DNA from: Pararoseomonas sp. SCSIO 73927
GTDB taxonomy: Bacteria; Pseudomonadota; Alphaproteobacteria; Acetobacterales; Acetobacteraceae
Direction: 5' to 3'
Assembly (NCBI RefSeq): GCF_037040815.1
Contig: NZ_CP146232.1
Span: 4,551,001 to 4,615,000, forward strand
Length of the DNA: 64,000 bases
Within the stretch, counting starts at the first letter, position 1. Each line of letters opens with the position of its first letter. Both the position numbers and the translations under genes were made by a program. Shown piece by piece: positions 30,743-39,207 of this stretch. A model generated the notes under the pieces. It made no database searches and had not been told where the DNA came from. It worked only from the letters and a program-made list of their open reading frames with translations.

Positions 30743-32332
30743 TCAGCCGCGCTTCAGGTTCCAGAAGATCGCGAAGCCCGGCACGCGGTCCCGCAGGTCG
30801 CGGCGGATGCTGGTGAGCGACTTGTAGGCGCCCACGGGAACGTAGGGCACCTCATCCATCGCCACGCGCTGCATCTGCCCGGCGATGCGCTTCGCCTCCT
30901 CCGGATTCGGCTCCACGAACCACTCGTTCCGCAGCCGCTCCAGCTCGGGGATGTCCGGCCAGCCCGGCCAGGCGTTCGCGCCGTTGCCGCGGAGCGGGAA
31001 GTGGGCGGAGGGGTCGACGAAGTCGAAGGAGGAGAAGGAGGTGAAGGTCATGCTCCACCCTCCCCGGTCGAGCGGCTCCTTGCTCGTGCGGCGCTGCACG
31101 GTCGTGCCCCAATCCGTCAGCACGATATCGGCGTTGTAGCCGAGACGGCGCAGGAGGTCGGCGCCCACCTGCGTCATGGCGGAGGGGGCGAGGATGTCGG
31201 TCGGGCCGACGAGCCGGATCGGCTGGTTGGTGTAGCCCGCCTCCTTCATCAGCGCCTTGGCCCGGTCCACGCTTCGGGCCCCGTAGAGCGGCTCCATGCC
31301 CAGGTCGCTCGCCAGCGGCGTGCCCGGGGTGAAGACGCCGCTGCGCTCCCATAGCCCGGGATCGGTGCCGACGATCGCCTGCATGAAGTCGGCCTGGTCC
31401 ACCGCCGGCAGGATGGACTGCCGCATCCTCTTGTCCCTGAACGGCTCGAAGAGGTGGTTGAACCGGAGGATGCCCAGCAACGGCAGCGGGTCCACCGGCT
31501 CGATCGAGATGGCGCGGTTGCGCCGCAGGAGCTGCTGGATCTCGGGCGGCGGCTGCTCGAACCAGTCGATCTCCCCGGCCTGCAGCGCGGCGGCGGCGGT
31601 GGAGGCGTCGGTGATGATCTGCCACTCCACCCGGTCGAAGTGCACCGTCTTGGGGCCGGCGGTCAGGCTCGGCGCGCCGGCCGGGGTTGGGCTGTAGTCG
31701 GGGTTCCGCTCATAGACGACGAGGCTGCCCGAGTTGAACTCGTCCCGCTTGAAGCGGAAGGGGCCGCTGCCGATCGTCTCGCGGATCTGCTGGAAGGGGT
31801 CGGTGCGCGCCACCCGCTCCGGCATGATGAAAGCCGGGCTGTTGCTGACCTGGGCGAGCGCGGAGAAGAGGAAGGGAAAGGGCCTGTTGAGGCGGAGCAC
31901 GATCCGCCGGTCGTCGGGCGCCGAGAGCTCGTCCACGAACTCCGCCAGCTTCTGCGCGACCGGGGAGCGCTTCATCCAGCGGTTCAGGCTCGCCACGCAA
32001 TCCGCGGCGCGCACCGGCTCGCCGTCGTGGAAGCGCGGCCCCTGGCGCAGGGTGATGGTGACCCGCTTGCCGTCATCCTCCAACACATGGCCTTCGGCGA
32101 GCTGCGGCTGCGGCCGGAAGCTCGAATCCATGCCGTAGAGGTTGTCGTAGACCATGTACCCGTGGTTGCGGGTGATGTTTGCGGTGGTCCAGATCGGGTC
32201 CAGGCTCGTCAGGTTGGCCTGGGGAACCATCTTCAGCACGCGCCGGCCGGCTGGCTGAGCGAGAGCGGGCCGGCTGCCCGCGAAGCTGGCGGCCGCACCG
32301 GCAGCCCCCAGAAGGTGACGACGCCCGATCAT
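30743..32332 (-). CDS. ABC transporter substrate-binding protein, family 5 (paralogue 2)
   Basis: A 529-residue binding protein with a Tat-like signal MIGRRHLLGAAGAAASFAGS cut near ALA-QP. The mature domain starts VLKMVPQANLTSLDPIW and aligns along its length with its two neighbours. ATG 32332 is chosen because GGAG lies nine bases upstream; ATG 32347 has no usable ribosome binding site. The C-terminus (RDLRDRVPGFAIFWNLKRG) differs from the other two, so ligand preference probably differs. Spacers on both sides are 74-149 bases, with no strong terminator. Confidence 0.93.
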   Translation of the reverse strand: MIGRRHLLGAAGAAASFAGSRPALAQPAGRRVLKMVPQANLTSLDPIWTTANITRNHGYMVYDNLYGMDSSFRPQPQLAEGHVLEDDGKRVTITLRQGPRFHDGEPVRAADCVASLNRWMKRSPVAQKLAEFVDELSAPDDRRIVLRLNRPFPFLFSALAQVSNSPAFIMPERVARTDPFQQIRETIGSGPFRFKRDEFNSGSLVVYERNPDYSPTPAGAPSLTAGPKTVHFDRVEWQIITDASTAAAALQAGEIDWFEQPPPEIQQLLRRNRAISIEPVDPLPLLGILRFNHLFEPFRDKRMRQSILPAVDQADFMQAIVGTDPGLWERSGVFTPGTPLASDLGMEPLYGARSVDRAKALMKEAGYTNQPIRLVGPTDILAPSAMTQVGADLLRRLGYNADIVLTDWGTTVQRRTSKEPLDRGGWSMTFTSFSSFDFVDPSAHFPLRGNGANAWPGWPDIPELERLRNEWFVEPNPEEAKRIAGQMQRVAMDEVPYVPVGAYKSLTSIRRDLRDRVPGFAIFWNLKRG

Positions 32333-32405
32333 CCCATCCCGCTCCATGTCCTTACGGACATGTGAGCAGGATGGGGGCCGCCGGGGCAAGCCCGGCGGCG
32401 ACGGT

Positions 32406-34034
32406 TCAGGCCGTCTTCTGCACGCTCCAGAACATCGGGAACCCCTTCGGCACCGCCGAGACGTTGCGGCGATAGGCCGTGGCCTGGAAATACTGGCCGA
32501 GCGGGAGGTAGGGCACCTCCTCGAAGGCGACCTTCTGGATCTCCTCGGCCACCTTCTTCTGGCCGTCCAGGTCCGGCGCGTCGAACCAGGAGGTTCGCAG
32601 CTCCTCCAGTCGCGGCATGGTCGGCCAGCCGAACCAGGCGGACTGGCCATTGCCGCGGAGCGACTGGCTGACGCCGGGGTTGATCATGTCCAGCCCCGCC
32701 CAGAAGGTGAAGAACATGCTCCAGCCGCCCTTGTCCGCGGCCTCCTTGCTCGCGCGGCGCTGCACCACGCTGCCCCAGTCGGTCGAGACGAACTCCACGT
32801 TCATCCCGCACTTCGTCAGCATGTCGTTGCCGACCTGCGCCAGCGCGTTGAGGGACGGAAAGTCGGAGGCGGCCAGCAGCACCACCTTCTCGCCCTTGTA
32901 GCCGGCGGCGGCGAGGTCGCGCTTCACCTTCTCGTAGTCGCGCGGGCTGGTCAGCGCCTCCATCCCCACCTCGTTCGCCAGCGGGGTGCCCGGCGGGAAG
33001 TAGCCGTTCCCGTCCTTCCAGAGCGAGCGGTCGGTGCCGATCACCGCCGTCATGAAGTCGCCCTGCACCACGCCGCCGAGGAGGGCGCGGCGGATGGCCG
33101 GGTTGTTGAACGGCGGGTGGAGGAAGTTGAACCGGGCGACGGCGCAGAGCCCCGTCGGGTCGGGAATCTCCATCACCACGTTCCGGTTGCGGCGCAGCAC
33201 CGGCTGCAGGTCGGCGGTGGGCTGCTCCCACCAGTCCATCTCGCCGTTGATCAAGGCGTTGGAGGCGGTGGAGGCGTCGGGGATGACGTGCCACTCCACC
33301 CGGTCCAGGTTCACGCGCTTCGGCCCCGCGGTCCAGCTCACGTTGCCGTCCGCGCGCGGCACGTAGTCGGCGAAGCGCTCGTACACGATGCGCGAGCCGG
33401 GAACCCGCTCATCGGCCTTCCAGCGGAAGGGGCCGCTGCCGATCAGCTCCCGGATCGGGGTCGCGGGGTCGGTCCGCGCGATCCGCTCCGGCATCATGAA
33501 GCAGACCGGGGTGCTCGGCTTCCCCAGCGCGGAGAAGAGCATCGGGAAGGGCTGCTTCAGCCGGAAGACGATGTTCAGGTCGTCCGGCGCCTCCAGCGCG
33601 TCCGTGCGCGCCATCAGCACCTGGCCCAGTGAATCCCGCGCGGCCCAGCGGCGGATCGAGGCCACGCAGTCCTTCGCCGTCACGGCGCCGCCGTCGTGCC
33701 ACTTCATGCCCGGGCGCAGGGTGATGGTGACGCGCTTCCCGTCCTCCTCCACCTTGTGGCCGGCGGCCATCTGGGGCTGCGGGGCGAAGTCCTCGTCGAA
33801 GCCGTAGAGCGTGTCCCACAGCATGTAGCCGTGGTGGCGGCTGACATAGGCGGTGGTGATGATGGGGTCCGTCACCGCCACGTCCGACTGCGGGATGAAC
33901 TTCAGCACCCGGCTGCCCGCCGGTTGGGCCAGGGCCGGGCGGGCGAGGCCGCCGGTGACCAGCCCGGCGGTGCCGCCGCCCGAGAGGGCGAGGCCGGCGC
34001 CGCCGGCGAGGAAGCGTCGACGATCCGTGGGCAT
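32406..34034 (-). CDS. ABC transporter substrate-binding protein, family 5 (paralogue 3)
   Basis: A 542-residue binding protein and the first gene of the transporter operon. The start is ATG 34034, giving a clear Tat signal with DRRRFLAGGAGLALSGGG and a cut near ALA-QP. The mature protein begins VLKFIPQSDVAVTDPIITT, and the C-terminus reads YRRNVSAVPKGFPMFWSVQK. GAGAG lies four bases before the ATG. The operon promoter should lie in 34035-34154, shared with the divergent GtrA gene. Confidence 0.93.
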   Translation of the reverse strand: MPTDRRRFLAGGAGLALSGGGTAGLVTGGLARPALAQPAGSRVLKFIPQSDVAVTDPIITTAYVSRHHGYMLWDTLYGFDEDFAPQPQMAAGHKVEEDGKRVTITLRPGMKWHDGGAVTAKDCVASIRRWAARDSLGQVLMARTDALEAPDDLNIVFRLKQPFPMLFSALGKPSTPVCFMMPERIARTDPATPIRELIGSGPFRWKADERVPGSRIVYERFADYVPRADGNVSWTAGPKRVNLDRVEWHVIPDASTASNALINGEMDWWEQPTADLQPVLRRNRNVVMEIPDPTGLCAVARFNFLHPPFNNPAIRRALLGGVVQGDFMTAVIGTDRSLWKDGNGYFPPGTPLANEVGMEALTSPRDYEKVKRDLAAAGYKGEKVVLLAASDFPSLNALAQVGNDMLTKCGMNVEFVSTDWGSVVQRRASKEAADKGGWSMFFTFWAGLDMINPGVSQSLRGNGQSAWFGWPTMPRLEELRTSWFDAPDLDGQKKVAEEIQKVAFEEVPYLPLGQYFQATAYRRNVSAVPKGFPMFWSVQKTA

Positions 34035-34154
34035 TCGGCTCTCTGTCCTTGGCGCGAGGGGTCGGGCGCAGGCAAGCGCAGCCCGGCGGCGCGCGCAAGC
34101 CCTGGCGCTCCGGTCGGCCTTCACGCGGGGGCGGGCAGCGGCTAAGGGGCGCCG

Positions 34155-34610
34155 ATGCCCCCTGCCCTTCCCTGGGACCGGTTCCTACCGCCGCCGCGCC
34201 GCGACCTGGCCGCGCAGTTCCTCCGTTTCGGCGTCGTCGGCACGATCGGCTTCCTGGTGGACACGGCCGTGCTCTACGCGGCGCTGGGGGCCGGTCTTGG
34301 CCTCTATGCTGGGCGCGCCCTCTCCTACGTGGCGGCCGCGAGCGGAAACTGGGCGCTGAACCGGGCCTGGACATTCCGGGAGGCAGGCCGGGTGACAGGG
34401 CGGGCCGCGCTCGGCCGGCAATGGGCGCTGTTCCTGGCGGTGAACCTTGTGGGGTTCGCGGTGAATTACGGCACCTACGCCCTGCTCGTCGCCAACCTAC
34501 CCGTGGCGGCGGCCCATCCGGTTCTGGCCGTGGCGGCGGGCTCCCTCGCGGGCATGGGGGGAAATTTCCTCCTTTCCCGCCGCTTCGTGTTTCGAGGACA
34601 GAGCCAATGA
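34155..34610 (+). CDS. GtrA family membrane protein
   Basis: A 151-residue protein with four predicted membrane helices. The RFGVVGTIGFLVDTAVLYAAL start, the NWALNRAWTFRE motif after helix 2, and the C-terminal GNFLLSRRFVFRG are GtrA hallmarks. GtrA proteins are thought to flip or handle polyprenyl-linked sugars with a partner glycosyltransferase. The downstream glycosyltransferase overlaps it by four bases (ATGA), which strongly supports a paired function in envelope glycosylation. Confidence 0.9.
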   Translation: MPPALPWDRFLPPPRRDLAAQFLRFGVVGTIGFLVDTAVLYAALGAGLGLYAGRALSYVAAASGNWALNRAWTFREAGRVTGRAALGRQWALFLAVNLVGFAVNYGTYALLVANLPVAAAHPVLAVAAGSLAGMGGNFLLSRRFVFRGQSQ

Positions 34611-35572
34611 GCGAAGCCGCGCCGGGAACGGTGGCCGTGCTGATCCCCTGCCACAACGAGGCAGTGGCGATCGGCGCCGTGGTGGCCGGCTTCCGCGCCG
34701 CGCTGCCGCACGCGACCATCTACGTCTACGACAACAACTCGTCGGACGGCACGCGTGAGGCGGCGGCGGCAACCGGCGCCGTGGTCCGGACCGAGACCCG
34801 GCAGGGCAAGGGCCACGTGGTCCGGCGCATGTTCGCGGACCTGGAGGCGGAGGCCTACCTGCTGGTGGACGGGGACGGCACCTACGACCCCGCGGACGCC
34901 CCGGCCATGGTCCGCGCCCTGTTCGAGGACCGGCTGGACATGGTGACGGGGGTGCGCGTCACGGATGCCCGCGCCGCCTACCGGCCCGGCCACCGCCTGG
35001 GAAACCGCGTGCTGACGGGGGTGGTGCGGCAGGTCTTCGGCGGGGGCGTGACAGACATGCTCTCCGGCTATCGCTGCTTCTCCCGACGGTTCGTGAAGTC
35101 TTTTCCTGCCCTGGCGCACGGCTTTGAGACGGAGACCGAGTTCACCGTCCACGCGCTCGAGCTCCGCCTGCCCGTGGGCGAGGTCCGAACTGCCTACAGC
35201 GAGCGGCCAGCCGGCTCGGAATCCAAGCTGAGGACCTACCGGGACGGGTTCCGGATCCTACGGACCATCCTCGCCCTGGTGCAGCGGGAGAGGCCCCTCC
35301 TGTTCTTCGGGATCATGGCGCTGGTCCTCGCCCTGGCCTCGGCCGGGCTGTTTGCCCCGGTGGCCAGGACGTATCTGGAGACCGGGCTGGTCCCCCGGCT
35401 GCCGACCTTCGTGGCAGCATCGATGCTCATGATGCTGTCCTTCCTCTCTGGCGCCTGCGGCCTCATCCTGGACACGGTGACGCGCGGGCGGATCGAGGCG
35501 AAGCGGGTGGCCTATCTCGCCCTGCGGGCACCTTCACAGGACGCGCGCAAAGTTGAAATCTTTGCACCATAA
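34607..35572 (+). CDS. Glycosyltransferase family 2 protein (polyprenyl-phosphate type)
   Basis: A 321-residue GT2 enzyme. The nucleotide-sugar fold has VAVLIPCHNEAVAIGAVV, VYDNNSSDGT and the metal-binding DGDGTYDP; SGYRCFSRRFVKSFP and FETETEFTVHAL are typical of dolichyl/undecaprenyl-phosphate sugar transferases. Two membrane helices lie near the C-terminus (about 230-252 and 270-290). It likely moves a sugar to undecaprenyl phosphate at the inner membrane for export by the GtrA partner. The frame is open upstream across the GtrA gene, but the start is ATG 34607. Confidence 0.92.
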   Translation: MSEAAPGTVAVLIPCHNEAVAIGAVVAGFRAALPHATIYVYDNNSSDGTREAAAATGAVVRTETRQGKGHVVRRMFADLEAEAYLLVDGDGTYDPADAPAMVRALFEDRLDMVTGVRVTDARAAYRPGHRLGNRVLTGVVRQVFGGGVTDMLSGYRCFSRRFVKSFPALAHGFETETEFTVHALELRLPVGEVRTAYSERPAGSESKLRTYRDGFRILRTILALVQRERPLLFFGIMALVLALASAGLFAPVARTYLETGLVPRLPTFVAASMLMMLSFLSGACGLILDTVTRGRIEAKRVAYLALRAPSQDARKVEIFAP

Positions 35573-35580
35573 AGTTGAAA
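35549..35580 (+). repeat. Direct repeat upstream of the type I secretion genes
   Basis: Two identical 10-base copies of AAAGTTGAAA (35549-35558 and 35571-35580) start 22 bases apart, two DNA turns. The first copy lies in the last codons of the glycosyltransferase and the second just beyond its stop. The surroundings are A/T-rich. The spacing suggests two binding sites for a regulator on one face of the DNA. Confidence 0.4.
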
Positions 35581-35680
35581 CGGAATTGTGATTTAAGTTC
35601 GGAGATCACGTGCTAACCCGCTCCGCGAAATGGGTGCCCGGCCCCATCGTGGTCCGACCTGCTGCCGGGAGGAGAATTGC

Positions 35681-37474
35681 ATGCTGCAGCCGCCGAGGCC
35701 TGATGCGCTGACCCGGGCCCTGTCCGCCTGCCGGTCCCAGTTCGGGGCGGTAGGGGTGTTCAGCCTCGTCGTGAACCTGCTGCAACTCACCGTCTCCCTC
35801 TACATGATGCAGGTCTTCGACCGGGTCCTGGCCACCCGCAGCCTGGATACGCTGCTCTGGCTCACGGTGGTCGCGGTGGCCGCGATCGGCCTCATGGCCC
35901 TGCTGGAGGGCGTGCGGTCCATGACCATGCAGCGCCTGGCGCTCTGGCTGGAGGCGCGCACGGCGCCGGAGGGCTTCGCCCGCGCCCTGGAGGCGACGCT
36001 GCGGAACCGCCCCTACCGGATGGAGGTGCTGCGCGACCTCGGCACCTGCCGCGCTTGGCTCTCCGGGCCGGGGGCACTGGCCGTCTACGACGTGCCCTGG
36101 GTGCCGATTTACCTCTTCGTCATCTACCTCCTCCACCCCGTGCTCTGCCTCATCGCCACGATCGGCGCGGTGATCCTCTTCGGCCTAGCGCTGGCGACGG
36201 AGCTCTCCACCGCCGCCCCGCTGCGCAAGGCCAACACGGCCGCCATGGCCTCCCAGAAGCGGGCCGACGCCATCTCCCGCAACGCGGAGGCGGCGGACGC
36301 GATGGGCATGCTGCCGGCCCTGCTCCGCCTGTGGCAGGGCGGGGTGTCGGAGGCGCTGCCCCTGCAGCAGAAGGCGACGGACCGCTCCGCCTTCCTCTCC
36401 GGCGTGACGAAGTTCGTGCGCCTCGCCGTCCAGATCGCCGTGCTGGGGGTGGGCGCCTATCTCACCCTGAACCAGCAGCTGACCTCGGGCGCGGCCATCG
36501 CCGGCTCCATCATCATGGGGCGCGCCCTGGCGCCGGTGGAGCAGCTGATTGGCGGCTGGAAGGGGCTGGTGCAGGCGCGCCAGGCCTATCGCCGGCTGCG
36601 CGCCTTCCTCGCCATGCCGCGGCTGCGGCCGGAGGCGGAGCCCCTGCCCGCCCCCCGGGGCCAGCTGACCGCCGAGCGCCTGACCTGGGCCCCGCCCGGC
36701 CAGAACACGGCGGTGATCAAGGGCGTGACCTTCGCGCTCGAGCCGGGCGAGAGCCTCGGCATCATCGGCCCCTCGGGCTCGGGCAAGACCACGCTGCTGC
36801 GGCTGCTGGTGGGAACGCTGGCGCCGGTGAGCGGCGCGGCTCGGCTGGACGGCGCCGACCTCTCGACTTGGCCGCGCGAGGATCTGGGGCGGCACATCGG
36901 CTACCTGCCGCAGGACGTGGAGCTGTTCGAGGGCACGGTGTTCCGCAACATCGCCCGCCTCCTGCCGGACGCGGAGCCGGACGCCGTGTACCGCGCCGCC
37001 GGGCTGGCGGGCTGCCACGAGGCGATCCTGCGCCTGCCGAGCGGGTACGAGACCGAGGTGGCCGAGGGCACGCTCTCCGGCGGGCAGCGGCAGATGGTCG
37101 GCCTTGCCCGCGCCCTCTACGGCGACCCCCGGCTGGTCATCCTGGACGAGCCGGATTCCAGCCTGGACGGCGACGCGGAGGCGCGGCTGCTGGAGGGGCT
37201 GGCAGGGCTGAAGGCGATCGGCGCCACCGTTGTGCTCGTCAGCCACCGCCCCTCCCTCATCCGCGGCGTGGACAAGGTGCTGGTAATGCGGGACGGCGCG
37301 GCCGAGCTCTTCGGGCCGCGCGCCGAGGTGCTGAACCGCCTCTCCGCCCGCGCCGTCGCCGCGCCCAAGGCGCCCGCCCCCGAGCGCCTGCCCGCTGGTC
37401 CGACGGCGCCGGCCGTTCCCGCGCCTGACGGCCCGCCCGGCCAAAACCCTGGAACCCCCGGAGTCGCCGCATGA
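35681..37474 (+). CDS. Type I secretion system permease/ATPase (PrtD-like)
   Basis: A 597-residue ABC exporter. A membrane domain with about six helices (residues 20-310, with YMMQVFDRVLATRSLDTLLWL and VYDVPWVPIYLFVIYLLHP typical of PrtD) is followed by an ATPase with Walker A GPSGSGKTT, a Q-loop LPQDVELFEGTV, signature LSGGQRQMVGLARALYG and Walker B LVILDEPDSSLD. There is no N-terminal C39 peptidase domain, so it is the protease/RTX-exporter type. The tail is Pro/Ala-rich. The start is ATG 35681 with GGAGGAG eight bases upstream. It overlaps the membrane-fusion gene by four bases. Confidence 0.93.
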   Translation: MLQPPRPDALTRALSACRSQFGAVGVFSLVVNLLQLTVSLYMMQVFDRVLATRSLDTLLWLTVVAVAAIGLMALLEGVRSMTMQRLALWLEARTAPEGFARALEATLRNRPYRMEVLRDLGTCRAWLSGPGALAVYDVPWVPIYLFVIYLLHPVLCLIATIGAVILFGLALATELSTAAPLRKANTAAMASQKRADAISRNAEAADAMGMLPALLRLWQGGVSEALPLQQKATDRSAFLSGVTKFVRLAVQIAVLGVGAYLTLNQQLTSGAAIAGSIIMGRALAPVEQLIGGWKGLVQARQAYRRLRAFLAMPRLRPEAEPLPAPRGQLTAERLTWAPPGQNTAVIKGVTFALEPGESLGIIGPSGSGKTTLLRLLVGTLAPVSGAARLDGADLSTWPREDLGRHIGYLPQDVELFEGTVFRNIARLLPDAEPDAVYRAAGLAGCHEAILRLPSGYETEVAEGTLSGGQRQMVGLARALYGDPRLVILDEPDSSLDGDAEARLLEGLAGLKAIGATVVLVSHRPSLIRGVDKVLVMRDGAAELFGPRAEVLNRLSARAVAAPKAPAPERLPAGPTAPAVPAPDGPPGQNPGTPGVAA

Positions 37475-38856
37475 GCATCGCGACCACCGCGCCCGCGGGC
37501 CTGCCCGCCGGCCGGGAGCCGGCATCCATGCCGGCCGCCACCTCCTCCCGCCACACCCTCGTGCTGGACATGCCGAGGCCGCGCACCGCGGGGCCGCTGC
37601 TGCTCGGCTTCGCGGCGCTCTCACTTTTCGTCGGCGGCTTCGCCGCCTTCTCCGTTCTCGTGCCGCTCAGCGAGGCCGCGATCGCGCCCGGGCTGATCAA
37701 GGCCGAGGGCAACCGCCGCACCATCGCCCACCTGGAGGGCGGGATCGTGCGCGAGATCCTCGTCCATGACGGCCAGACCGTCCGGGCGGGGCAGGCCCTG
37801 CTGCGGCTGGACGACGTGCAGGCCACGGCGGGGCAGGACTCGCTCCAGGCCCAGCGCTGGGCGCTGCAGGCGCAGGACAGCCGCGTCGCCGCCGAGATCG
37901 CCGGCGCGACCGACGTGGCCTTCCCGGCGGAGCTGCTCGGCTCCGACGAGCCCCGGGCGCGGGAGGCCATGGCGGGCCAGCGCATCCTCTTCGCCTCCCG
38001 CCAGGCCAGCCTGCGCAGCCAGCTGCAGGTGCTGGAGCAGCGGATCCTGCAGTTCCAGTCCGCCAGCGCCTCCGCCGAGGCGCAGATCGCCAGCCAGCGC
38101 CGCCAGCGGGAACTGCTGCAGCGCGAGGAGAACGACGTGCAGGGCCTGGTGCGCCAGGGGCTGGAGCGCTTCCCGCGCCTGCTCGCCCTGCAACGCCAGC
38201 TCGCCGCCGCCGACGGCACCATCGCCGATCTGCGCGCCCAGATGGACCGGGCCGCGGCCCAGGTCTCCGAGGCCCAGGCACAGATCCGGCAGGCGCTGAA
38301 CCAGCGCATGCAGGAGACCACGACCGAGGCGCGCGACGTGCGCGGCAAGCTGAACGAGGTGGAGGAGAAGCTCCGCGCGGCCCAGGACGTCTCAGCCCGG
38401 CGCGAGATCCTGGCGCCGGAGGACGGCACGGTCCTGAACGCCCGCTTCTTCAACCCTGGCGCCGTGGTGCGCCCGGGCGAGCCGGTGATGGACCTGGTTC
38501 CCGCCCGGGACCGGCTGATCGCCGAGGTGCGGGTGGCGCCCACCGACATCGACGTGGTCCATCCCGGCCTGACCACCGAGATCCGCCTGCCCGCCTTCAA
38601 GCAGCGGCTGGTGCCCTTCCTGAACGGCTCCGTCACCATGGTGGCGGGCGACGTGACGATCGAGGAGCGGACCGGCCAGGAGTACTACCGCGCCCGCGTC
38701 ACCATCGACGAGGACCAGCTGGCCCGGCTGGAGAACGTGGAGCTGCGCGCCGGCATGCCGGTGGAGGCGCAGATCCAGGTCGGCGAGCGCTCCTTCCTGC
38801 GCTACATGATCCAGCCCCTCCTCGACAGCTTCCACCGCGCCTTCCGCGAGCAGTAG
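37471..38856 (+). CDS. Type I secretion membrane-fusion protein (HlyD/PrtE-like)
   Basis: A 461-residue periplasmic adaptor. A cytoplasmic N-terminus and one membrane helix (about residues 35-65) lead to the first lipoyl half (RRTIAHLEGGIVREILVHDGQTVRAGQ), a long coiled-coil region (about 120-310, Gln/Ala/Arg-rich) and a beta-barrel part with APEDGTVLNARFFNPGAVVRPG. It links the ABC exporter to an outer-membrane TolC channel. No TolC gene is nearby, so the channel must come from elsewhere. The ATG overlaps the exporter stop. Confidence 0.93.
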   Translation: MSIATTAPAGLPAGREPASMPAATSSRHTLVLDMPRPRTAGPLLLGFAALSLFVGGFAAFSVLVPLSEAAIAPGLIKAEGNRRTIAHLEGGIVREILVHDGQTVRAGQALLRLDDVQATAGQDSLQAQRWALQAQDSRVAAEIAGATDVAFPAELLGSDEPRAREAMAGQRILFASRQASLRSQLQVLEQRILQFQSASASAEAQIASQRRQRELLQREENDVQGLVRQGLERFPRLLALQRQLAAADGTIADLRAQMDRAAAQVSEAQAQIRQALNQRMQETTTEARDVRGKLNEVEEKLRAAQDVSARREILAPEDGTVLNARFFNPGAVVRPGEPVMDLVPARDRLIAEVRVAPTDIDVVHPGLTTEIRLPAFKQRLVPFLNGSVTMVAGDVTIEERTGQEYYRARVTIDEDQLARLENVELRAGMPVEAQIQVGERSFLRYMIQPLLDSFHRAFREQ

Positions 38857-38863
38857 GACCGAG

Positions 38864-39157
38864 ATGCCCGAACTCCCCACCCTCTTCGCCGACGGCGTGA
38901 CCGAGGCGACGGTGCGCCACGGCGTGGCCCGCCTCACCATGGCCGTGCAGGACGGCAAGGGGCAGCCCGCCAACACCGGGATGCTCGTCGTGCCGCTGAC
39001 CCAGCTGCCCGCGGTCGTCGGCGCCATGACCCGGCTGCTGCGGGAGGTGGAGGCCAAGGCCCGCGAGGCCGCCGCGCCGCAGCAGGCCCCCGCCGCGCCC
39101 TCCTCCAGCGTGCCGACCCCCGAGGCGCAGCCGGAAGCCTTCCGCTTCCAGGGCTGA
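38864..39157 (+). CDS. Small unknown protein in the type I secretion cluster
   Basis: A 97-residue protein seven bases after the fusion-protein gene. The first 60 residues look folded (short beta strands ATVRHGVARLTMAV, then MLVVPLTQLPAVVGAMTRLL helix), and the last 35 are Ala/Pro/Gln/Ser-rich and disordered, ending FRFQG. There is no signal peptide, no cysteine and no RTX repeat. I do not recognise the family. Position suggests a secretion accessory factor or a small substrate. Confidence 0.75.
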   Translation: MPELPTLFADGVTEATVRHGVARLTMAVQDGKGQPANTGMLVVPLTQLPAVVGAMTRLLREVEAKAREAAAPQQAPAAPSSSVPTPEAQPEAFRFQG

Positions 39158-39207
39158 GGTCCGACGGCGGGGCTGGCTTAGGGTTCCCGGCCGTCGCAGG
39201 ATGGCGA

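Noticed and set aside
38864..39157. RTX toxin or bacteriocin substrate for the secretion system
   Set aside because: No Gly/Asp nonapeptide repeats and no double-glycine leader are visible in the small protein.
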